From Pirellulales bacterium (lineage in GTDB: Bacteria; Planctomycetota; Planctomycetia; Pirellulales; JAICIG01), in contig JAICIG010000436.1 of the NCBI GenBank assembly GCA_025924495.1, positions 1 to 6,628 of the forward strand: a DNA stretch of 6,628 nt, read 5' to 3'. Shown here piece by piece: positions 1-5,252 of this stretch. Every line of letters begins with the position of its first letter. The stretch's first letter is position 1. The notes beneath the pieces are model-generated. The model was given only the letters and a program-made list of their open reading frames with translations. It was not told the origin of the DNA and searched no databases. The position numbers were made by a program, and so were the translations under genes.

Positions 1-825
1 CAAACCGGGCCCCGGATAAAACGGCTGAAAGCCAAATGGTTTCGTGGCGGCTGCGTCGATCACCTCCCAGACGTTGATTCCCATGCGGTCGTAGAGCATC
101 TTCAACTCGTTCACCAACGCAATATTTACCGCCCGATAAGTGTTCTCGAGAATCTTGCAGGCCTCGGCCACCTCGCAACTGGAAACCGGCACGACCTTGA
201 CCACCGCCTGGCGGTATAAGGATTGAGCCGCCCGGGCGCTGTTGGGCTCGATGCCGCCGACGACTTTGGGGATGACCGTGGCGGAATAATGCGGGTTGCC
301 CGGGTCTTCGCGCTCGGGACTGAATGCCAAATAGAAGTCGGCGCCGACTTTGAGTCCGCCGCCTTCCAGGATCGGCAGCACGACATCTCGCGTAGTACCC
401 GGATAAGTTGTGCTTTCCAGCACGATCAATTGCCCGCGGCGCAACACAGCGGCGATTTGGCGCGCGGTCGTCTCGACGTACGTCAAGTCGGGATCGCGGC
501 TCTCGGTCAACGGCGTGGGGACGCATATCAGTATGCAATCGGCCTCCGCCAGGCGACGCATGTCGGTCGTGGGGGCAAATGTTTCGGCGGCAATGCACTG
601 AGCGATCCATTCGCCAGGAATGTGGCCAATGTAACTCTCGCCGGCCGACAATCGACAAACCTTAGTCGCATCGATGTCGAAGCCCAAGGTGCGAAATCCC
701 GCATCGACGAAGGCTTTGATCAATGGCAATCCCACGTAGCCCAGGCCGACGACGCCAATGGTGGCGTCCTTGTCCCGAATCGCCTCCTCCAAGCGCTCGA
801 TAGATCCCTGCAGGGGTCGATTCAT
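1..825 (-). CDS. wbpA: UDP-N-acetylglucosamine 6-dehydrogenase (WbpA type), C-terminus cut by window edge
   Basis: Reading the minus strand from the ATG at 825 gives 275 open codons to the left edge. Residues 24-35 (GVVGLGYVGLPL) are the N-terminal Rossmann NAD-binding motif of nucleotide-sugar dehydrogenases. CVPTPL (101-106), ESTTYPGTT (137-145), FSPEREDPGN (168-177) and ENTYRAVNIALVNELK (227-242) follow in family order. The PEREDPGN form favours the UDP-GlcNAc dehydrogenase group; UDP-glucose dehydrogenases usually have an NPEFL-type motif and WecC a PER-x-LPG type. The known reaction is NAD-dependent two-step oxidation of C6, giving UDP-GlcNAcA for O-antigen, capsule or exopolysaccharide in the cytoplasm. 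The fragment stops at FYPGPGL, just before the expected GGHCIP segment with the catalytic cysteine, so that residue and the C-terminal UDP-binding domain lie outside. No Shine-Dalgarno is visible before the ATG; an in-frame TTG two codons upstream is a poorer start. The exact sugar substrate is inferred. Confidence 0.93.
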   Translation of the reverse strand, partial: MNRPLQGSIERLEEAIRDKDATIGVVGLGYVGLPLIKAFVDAGFRTLGFDIDATKVCRLSAGESYIGHIPGEWIAQCIAAETFAPTTDMRRLAEADCILICVPTPLTESRDPDLTYVETTARQIAAVLRRGQLIVLESTTYPGTTRDVVLPILEGGGLKVGADFYLAFSPEREDPGNPHYSATVIPKVVGGIEPNSARAAQSLYRQAVVKVVPVSSCEVAEACKILENTYRAVNIALVNELKMLYDRMGINVWEVIDAAATKPFGFQPFYPGPGL

Positions 826-877
826 GATCAATTTCTGTTGATGGAGGCTGAATTACCGGAAAGACTCGAATGTTCTA

Positions 878-906
878 AGCATAGTCAGAAACCGACTGTC
901 TACCAA
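878..906 (-). promoter_or_regulatory. Candidate sigma-70-type promoter for the UDP-GlcNAc dehydrogenase gene
   Basis: On the minus strand a TTGGTA hexamer (906-901) is followed after exactly 17 bp by TATGCT (883-878). Each matches its consensus at four of six positions, including TTG in the -35 and TA...T in the -10. Transcription would begin near position 870, leaving a leader of about 45 nt before the ATG at 825. Only spacing and hexamer similarity support this; planctomycete promoters are poorly defined. Confidence 0.35.
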
Positions 907-963
907 ACCGGGGGAGATCTGACCGCTGGGCGCCGGTCCTATTGAAAATCAAAATCATCGCGC

Positions 964-1042
964 CGCTGAGCTGATCGCTAAAGTTTGACACCGGCAACCG
1001 GGTGATCTGCCTAGCTTGCGCAACATAAGCTGGGCCTCAGCG
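964..1042 (+). promoter_or_regulatory. Nested inverted repeats, possible structured leader or operator upstream of the TolC-family gene
   Basis: Three pairings can be drawn together. Outer: CGCTGAG (964-970) with CTCAGCG (1036-1042), 7 bp perfect. Inner left: 989-994 with 998-1004 around a CAA loop, CCGG paired with CCGG and extended by two pairs across one bulged G. Inner right: GCCTAGCTT (1009-1017) with AAGCTGGGC (1027-1035), 9 bp with one G-U and a 9-nt loop, ending directly beside the outer arm. Together they would form a three-way-junction-like fold about 120 nt before the TolC start. No run of T follows, so it is not an intrinsic terminator. It matches no riboswitch that I recognise, and chance pairing in GC-rich DNA is a real alternative. 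Confidence 0.3.
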
Positions 1043-1161
1043 AAAACCATTATTTCCCGCAGAACCTGAACCGAAGACCCTTAATGGCTAAATGGATTTC
1101 GCCAAACTGCCCGAATCGAACGAATGATCAGTGATTACTAATCGCAGGGAGTAACTCACAT

Positions 1162-2787
1162 ATGCGACGCATCCGACATTATTGCGGTTGGGCCGGTTTG
1201 GCAAGCGGCGCCTGCGTCTTGGGCGTGGCGTCGCTAAGCATTGCGGCGCGTCCGTCCGCTCAACCCGCGGCACGAAGCGGCATGGCCGCGCCGCCGGTTC
1301 GCACGGTCAGCCAAATGCCGCAGCCTCCTGCTGCAGGTCCCGAACCTTCACTGTCTGGCCAGGGAGCCGACTCGCAAAATCAGTCGACGACCATCGATTT
1401 GGCCAGTGCACTGCAATTGGCCGGAGTACAAAACCCGGAAATCATGTTGGCGCGCGAGCGAATCACGGAGATGGCAGCGATCCGCCAGTTCGCTGCAGCC
1501 CAAATCCTGCCGAATATCAACGGCGGCATGAACTTCGACTCACACAGCGGGGCGCTGCAGCAGTCCAACGGGCACATCCTTAATGTCGCCCGCAGCGCCT
1601 TATTTGTGGGTGCAGGCGCCAACGCAATCGCTGCTGGTTCGGTGAGCATTCCCGGCGTGATGTGGAACCAAAACCTCTCCCAAGGCATGTTCACGTACCT
1701 AGTTGCGCGGCAATCGGTTCGACGCGCCCAATTTCAAAGCCAAGCCGTGCGCAACGAAACGCTCAAAAAAGTAGCTCTTGCTTACGTCGAGCTGCTCCGC
1801 AATGCCGGGAGACGCGCCATTGCGATCAAAATTCGCGATGATGCTTCAGAAATCGCACGATTGACGGCGGCATTTGCGCGAACCGGCGAAGGGCGACAAG
1901 CAGACGCCGATCGCGCTGCGACCGAACTCGCCAAGCGAGAGATGGATGTTACCGTCGCTGATGGCGAACTCGCTTTGGCCTCGGCGCAGTTAGCGCGGTT
2001 GCTCAACTTGGATCCATCTATTCGACTGCAGCCTGCTGAAACGTGGGTCGTGCCTAATCCAATTGTTCCGGAGCTTATTACGCTGCAGGAACTGATCGGC
2101 ATGGCAGCGCTAAGGAGGCCGGAGTTAGCGGCCCAGCGCCAAGCGATCGCTATTGCCATGCTCAATTTGCAAGGCGCCAGAATCTTGCCCTTCTCGCCGA
2201 CGACGCTGGTCGGCTACAGCGCCGGCCTGCTAGGCGGCGGTAGCAATTTGCAAGCGGTGCGCTTCGGAAACTTTGCCGGCCGCAACGACTTCGACGTGGT
2301 CGCCTATTGGACGCTGCAGAATCTAGGAGTGGGAAATCGATCCCAGGTGAATGCCGCCCGCAGTCGGTTGCGGCAAAGCGACTTGGAACGTCTGGAAATG
2401 CTCAATGCCGTCCGCACCGAGGTCGCAACTTCTTATGCGCGGGCCAAGGTCCGATTTGCACAAATCGCAACGGCGGAACGAGCAGTGCAGACGGGTATCG
2501 ACTCGTTCAGCGAAGACATGGTCAGAACTCAGAACAACGAGGGGCGTCCCATCGAAGTGCTCGACAGTTTGCGATTGCTGGGGCGAGCCCGATTCGAATA
2601 TCTTGATGCGATTGCGGAATACAACGCGGCTCAATTCGAACTCTACGTGGCTTTAGGTCAGCCGCCAGCGAACGCTCTGGCAAGGCCCGCCGATGGAGAT
2701 CAGAATGAGCCGGCCGAGCCTAGCGCGGCGCGACCCGGCGGAAAAGACCACGCGTCGGTCTCCCACGCAAGCTTTGAAAAACGCTGA
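1162..2787 (+). CDS. TolC-family outer membrane efflux protein
   Basis: A 541-residue protein of the outer membrane efflux (OEP) family, whose trimers form the outer membrane channel and periplasmic tunnel of tripartite exporters. The ATG at 1162 is preceded by AGGGAG (1146-1151) at 10 nt spacing. A basic N-terminus (MRRIRH) and a hydrophobic stretch to about residue 29 form a signal peptide, probably cleaved near SIA-A. Residues 30-75 are a Pro/Ala/Gln-rich linker. The two homologous halves typical of the family are visible: 79-122 (ALQLAGVQNPEI, later AAQILPNI) and 308-350 (LIGMAALRRPEL, later GARILPF). Each is followed by long Ala/Arg/Glu/Gln-rich helices, for example 196-283 and 392-500. 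Strand-forming segments lie around 124-180 and 347-388. Residues 501-541 are a polar low-complexity tail. No RND pump, ABC transporter or membrane fusion partner is nearby, so the exported substrate cannot be inferred. Confidence 0.94.
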   Translation: MRRIRHYCGWAGLASGACVLGVASLSIAARPSAQPAARSGMAAPPVRTVSQMPQPPAAGPEPSLSGQGADSQNQSTTIDLASALQLAGVQNPEIMLARERITEMAAIRQFAAAQILPNINGGMNFDSHSGALQQSNGHILNVARSALFVGAGANAIAAGSVSIPGVMWNQNLSQGMFTYLVARQSVRRAQFQSQAVRNETLKKVALAYVELLRNAGRRAIAIKIRDDASEIARLTAAFARTGEGRQADADRAATELAKREMDVTVADGELALASAQLARLLNLDPSIRLQPAETWVVPNPIVPELITLQELIGMAALRRPELAAQRQAIAIAMLNLQGARILPFSPTTLVGYSAGLLGGGSNLQAVRFGNFAGRNDFDVVAYWTLQNLGVGNRSQVNAARSRLRQSDLERLEMLNAVRTEVATSYARAKVRFAQIATAERAVQTGIDSFSEDMVRTQNNEGRPIEVLDSLRLLGRARFEYLDAIAEYNAAQFELYVALGQPPANALARPADGDQNEPAEPSAARPGGKDHASVSHASFEKR

Positions 2788-2812
2788 GTGCTGAATACTG
2801 CCTCGCCGCGCC

Positions 2813-3625
2813 TCACTTCGACCCTGTAGCCCGATTCTTTTGTGCAACGGCTTCGATCTCTTCCGTCCAATAGCGAGGCAGACGGTCCCACGGCACGGGA
2901 CCGGCAGCATCGGTAATGTAGACGTATCCCGCGCCCTTTTGCAGGGCCAGTTGCAAAGCCTTTCGCATCTCGTCTGCGGACTTCACATGATAGACAAGCA
3001 CGGCCAGGCGGTGGCTGCCTTTGGCGGCTAGCCAATCGGGCGGTTCGAATTGCTCGAAGCCGGTTTGATGCTCAAACATGCAAGCCGCAGGCGCATCGTT
3101 GCCGGCAAGATATTCTGGGGCGCAGGGAACGCCGGGATTCGTTACGAAGACTCCTTGCTTGAGCTGATGTCGTGCATAGGCAAAGGCTTCCTGCGCGAAG
3201 TTGGCGTGCTCCGCTTGGCTGGGCTGCTCGTCAAAAAAGATGCCTTGCACGTCCGGGTAGAAATACAGCCAACTATCAATATCGGCCTTGATGGCGCTCA
3301 GCGGCCGCTCGGCGTAGCTAAGCGTTACATAGCCGATTAGCGTGATCGGAGCATTTTTAGAGCGTTTGAACAGTTCGGCGTAACGAGGATCTCGCCGCTT
3401 CCCCGGCCCGCTATCGGGATTCACGATCGCCACGACCGGCGCCTTTGCCGCGGATGCGATCAACTGCTCCCACGACTTCAGCCCGTCGCCCGCCGGATAG
3501 AAATAAGCGGGCGCTAACAACCGTACGATGCGGTTGGGCGGTTCCTCGGCGAAGCCGTTGAGAGGAATCAGCAGGAGAACGGAGAGTAGGCCGCACCGCT
3601 TCCAATCCAAGGTCGCATTTGTCAT
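2813..3625 (-). CDS. Secreted spherulin-4-like protein, possible GH135-type glycosidase
   Basis: From the ATG at 3625 the protein has 270 residues. K9-R10 followed by a hydrophobic core (11-22) and a GFA-EE site near residue 26 form a Sec signal peptide. The mature part shows the spherulation-specific family 4 pattern of a TIM-barrel-like fold: APAYFYPAGDG (38-48), VAIVNPDSGPG (65-75), LIGYVTLSYAERP (96-108), VQGIFFDEQ (126-134), FVTNPG (160-165), CMFEHQTGFEQF (182-193) and GYVYITDA (233-240). In fungal Sph3 (GH135), a hydrolase of galactosaminogalactan, an Asp-Glu pair and a later Glu are important; D132-E133 and E185 are likely counterparts. Bacterial members are mostly uncharacterised, so substrate and activity are inference. 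An in-frame TTG at 3697 would add 24 basic residues ahead of the signal peptide and is unlikely. The Shine-Dalgarno is weak (GCGAG). The stop is 25 bp from the convergent TolC stop, with no obvious terminator between them. Confidence 0.85.
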   Translation of the reverse strand: MTNATLDWKRCGLLSVLLLIPLNGFAEEPPNRIVRLLAPAYFYPAGDGLKSWEQLIASAAKAPVVAIVNPDSGPGKRRDPRYAELFKRSKNAPITLIGYVTLSYAERPLSAIKADIDSWLYFYPDVQGIFFDEQPSQAEHANFAQEAFAYARHQLKQGVFVTNPGVPCAPEYLAGNDAPAACMFEHQTGFEQFEPPDWLAAKGSHRLAVLVYHVKSADEMRKALQLALQKGAGYVYITDAAGPVPWDRLPRYWTEEIEAVAQKNRATGSK

Positions 3626-3740
3626 AGATTTGCTCGCTTTAAGTGCTTGGCGGCGGTTGATTAACGTCTGACGTCTTAGCGATTGGCGCCGCGACAAGAA
3701 CTGCCCTGTTCATGCGCAGCGGCGTAGATTCATCCACCGA

Positions 3741-3753
3741 TATTGATACAATA
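3741..3753. promoter_or_regulatory. 13-bp inverted repeat, candidate operator/-10 element between divergent genes
   Basis: TATTGATACAATA is a perfect inverted repeat (5-bp arms, 3-bp centre) in an otherwise GC-rich stretch. Its centre is about 105 bp from the DUF1501 start and about 122 bp from the spherulin-like start. On the plus strand it contains TACAAT (3747-3752), a good -10 hexamer, though the -35 position 17 bp upstream (GTAGAT) is poor. On the minus strand it reads TATTGT. A regulator bound here could control both genes, but no regulator gene is seen nearby and the arms are short. Confidence 0.3.
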
Positions 3754-3780
3754 GATCGCGAGTATCTGTCTGATCCAGCC

Positions 3781-3793
3781 GAATTCAGAATTC
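3781..3793. repeat. GAATTC-A-GAATTC close repeat in the DUF1501 upstream region
   Basis: Two copies of the palindromic hexamer GAATTC are separated by a single A, so the 13-bp element reads nearly the same on both strands. It lies 58 bp before the first DUF1501 start, downstream of the candidate -10 and so possibly within the leader. It may be a protein-binding site or a chance repeat. Confidence 0.4.
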
Positions 3794-3851
3794 CTGCCTG
3801 CCTCGACCGGCGCTAACCGCCGCCGAAAGTTATCCTGGGAGACTGCACCGC

Positions 3852-5219
3852 ATGTTGACGATATTTGGCCAGCGAGATCGGGGGCGTTCATTTTGCGACC
3901 GCGTAAGCCGTCGCAGCTTTTTGAAGATCGGGGGCATGGCGCTTGGCGGTCTCTCTCTGCCTCAGCTTTTGGCGCGAGAAGCTCAGGCTGGCGCCGGAAT
4001 CCGGCATAAGTCGGTCATCAACATCTTTCTGCCCGGCGGGCCTCCCCATCAAGACATGTGGGACATCAAGTCGCAGGCGCCCATCGAGATTCGCGGGGAG
4101 TTCGAGCCGATCAAGACGAACGTCCCGGGCATTGAAATCTGCGAGCTATTCCCGCGCATCGCGGCGATGATGGACAAGTTCGTGCCGATCCGCACGATGG
4201 TTGGCTCATTTGGCGGCCACGACGGCTACCAATGCATGACGGGCCGGGTACCTAATAATCCGCCGCAAGGCGGCTGGCCCGCAGCCGGCGCTTGGGTTTC
4301 CAAAGTGCAGGGTGTCGTTCATCCGGGCGTACCCGCTCACTTGTCGTTGATGTACAAAACCGGCGCACGTGGCTGGGGAGAACCGGGCAACGGCGGCTTT
4401 CTCGGCGCCGCTCATGCGCCGTTCCGCCTGGTGGGCGAAAAGGCCGGCAGCGTCGCCGACGACATGACCTTGCGCGATCTCTCACTCGAGCGACTGCGAG
4501 ATCGGCAGGGCTTGCTGAAATCGTTCGACAATTTCCGCCGCGAGGCCGACCGCGCCGGCGTGATGTCGGGCATGGACGCGTATCTGCAGCAAGCCGTCGG
4601 CATTCTGACTTCGTCGGCGCTGCGCGACGCGCTTGACCTATCCAAGGAGGATCCTCGCGTTCTCGAACGTTACGGCAAGAACGACCCGACCTTCCAGCGC
4701 GATGGCGCTCCGCGGATGGTCGAGAACTTCTGCATTGCGCGGCGGTTGGTCGAGGCGGGCGCGCGTCTCGTTTCGCTCAACTTTAGCCGCTGGGACTGGC
4801 ACGGTCCGGACGGCAAGAATTTCGTCCAGGCGCGCATCGACATGCCGCTGTTGGATCAAGCCCTTTCGGCGCTCGTAACCGACCTGCATGAGCGCGGGCT
4901 ACTTCGCGACGTGTCGGTGGTCGTCTGGGGCGAATTCGGCCGCACGCCGCGAATCAACGACCAGGCGGGCCGCGACCACTGGCCGCAAGTCTCCTGTGCG
5001 ATGATGGCGGGGGGCGGCATGCGAACCGGGCAGGTGCTCGGCGCCACCGATCGCTTGGGCGGCGAAGTAAAGAATCGGCCGGTGACCTTCCAGGAAGTCT
5101 TTGCCACGCTTTATCACAATCTCGGCATTGACGTGAACACCGTCACGGCCCTCGATTTGAACGGCCGCCCACAGTATCTGCTCGATAGCGGCGTACAACC
5201 GATTCGGGAACTGGTTTAA
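3852..5219 (+). CDS. DUF1501 family exported protein (first of two), Tat signal
   Basis: A complete 455-residue DUF1501 protein. TGGGAG (3836-3841) lies 10 nt before the ATG. SRRSFLK (19-25) is a near-perfect twin-arginine motif, followed by a Gly/Leu-rich core and a likely AQA-G cleavage after residue 46, so export in folded form is expected. Family motifs: INIFLPGGPPHQDMWDIK (56-73), SFGGHDGYQ (119-127), RWDWHGPDG (313-321), VVVWGEFGRTPRIN (357-369), GRDHWP (373-378) and MMAGGGMRTG (384-393). DUF1501 is placed in the alkaline phosphatase/sulfatase superfamily; the Asp/His residues in these motifs are probable metal or active-site ligands, but no reaction is established. The GGPPHQDMWD signature differs from that of the next gene, so the two are divergent paralogues rather than a recent duplication. 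Planctomycete DUF1501 genes often follow a DUF1549/DUF1553 cytochrome-like gene; here the upstream neighbour is a divergent, unrelated gene. Confidence 0.96.
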   Translation: MLTIFGQRDRGRSFCDRVSRRSFLKIGGMALGGLSLPQLLAREAQAGAGIRHKSVINIFLPGGPPHQDMWDIKSQAPIEIRGEFEPIKTNVPGIEICELFPRIAAMMDKFVPIRTMVGSFGGHDGYQCMTGRVPNNPPQGGWPAAGAWVSKVQGVVHPGVPAHLSLMYKTGARGWGEPGNGGFLGAAHAPFRLVGEKAGSVADDMTLRDLSLERLRDRQGLLKSFDNFRREADRAGVMSGMDAYLQQAVGILTSSALRDALDLSKEDPRVLERYGKNDPTFQRDGAPRMVENFCIARRLVEAGARLVSLNFSRWDWHGPDGKNFVQARIDMPLLDQALSALVTDLHERGLLRDVSVVVWGEFGRTPRINDQAGRDHWPQVSCAMMAGGGMRTGQVLGATDRLGGEVKNRPVTFQEVFATLYHNLGIDVNTVTALDLNGRPQYLLDSGVQPIRELV

Positions 5220-5240
5220 AAGCCCCAGGCGATCGGAAAC

Positions 5241-5244
5241 GAGG
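5241..5244 (+). promoter_or_regulatory. Ribosome binding site of the second DUF1501 gene
   Basis: GAGG lies 8 nt before the ATG at 5253. It supports that start over the in-frame ATG at 5295, which would begin the protein directly at the Tat motif but has only a purine run touching the codon. Confidence 0.6.
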
Positions 5245-5252
5245 ACTCTGCT

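Larger units (their letters stand above)
826..1161. other. Divergent intergenic region (336 bp) between the dehydrogenase and TolC-family genes
   Basis: No convincing gene lies here. The region holds the candidate minus-strand promoter (878-906), a cluster of inverted repeats (964-1042), and the TolC ribosome binding site AGGGAG (1146-1151). A perfect TTGACA occurs at 985-990 but has no acceptable -10 hexamer at 16-18 bp. No convincing promoter for the plus-strand gene could be placed by eye. The 120 nt between the repeats and the TolC start show nothing further. Confidence 0.6.
3626..3851. other. Divergent intergenic region (226 bp) between the spherulin-4-like and first DUF1501 genes
   Basis: This region carries the start signals of two divergent genes. 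Visible elements are the inverted repeat TATTG-ATA-CAATA (3741-3753), the GAATTC-A-GAATTC repeat (3781-3793), a short GC hairpin CGGCG/CGCCG with a 5-nt loop (3808-3822), and the DUF1501 ribosome binding site TGGGAG (3836-3841). No gene is apparent. Confidence 0.6.

Noticed and set aside
223..945. Open frame of 240 codons on the plus strand across the dehydrogenase gene
   Set aside because: It lies antisense to a frame with clear dehydrogenase motifs throughout (Rossmann GVVGLGYVG, FSPEREDPGN, FGFQPFYPGPG). Its own translation resembles no family I know, and it is a codon-bias shadow.
985..1013. Perfect TTGACA at 985-990 as a -35 for the TolC-family gene
   Set aside because: At 16-18 bp spacing the downstream hexamers (CTGCCT, TGCCTA, GCCTAG) do not resemble a -10; the best later match, TAGCTT, needs a 21-bp spacer.
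1201..1230. Lipoprotein cleavage site at Cys18 of the TolC-family protein
   Set aside because: The preceding residues SGA lack the Leu/Val expected at -3, and the hydrophobic stretch continues past the cysteine to a better signal peptidase I site near residues 28-29.
2788..2812. Bidirectional terminator between the convergent TolC-family and spherulin-like genes
   Set aside because: The 25-bp gap and its flanks show only a 4-bp AGTG/CACT pairing and no T-run, so no intrinsic terminator can be supported.
3626..3697. Upstream TTG start adding 24 residues to the spherulin-4-like protein
   Set aside because: The extension is Arg/Lys/Gln-rich and would bury the Sec signal peptide inside the protein; the ATG at 3625 places the signal peptide at the N-terminus.
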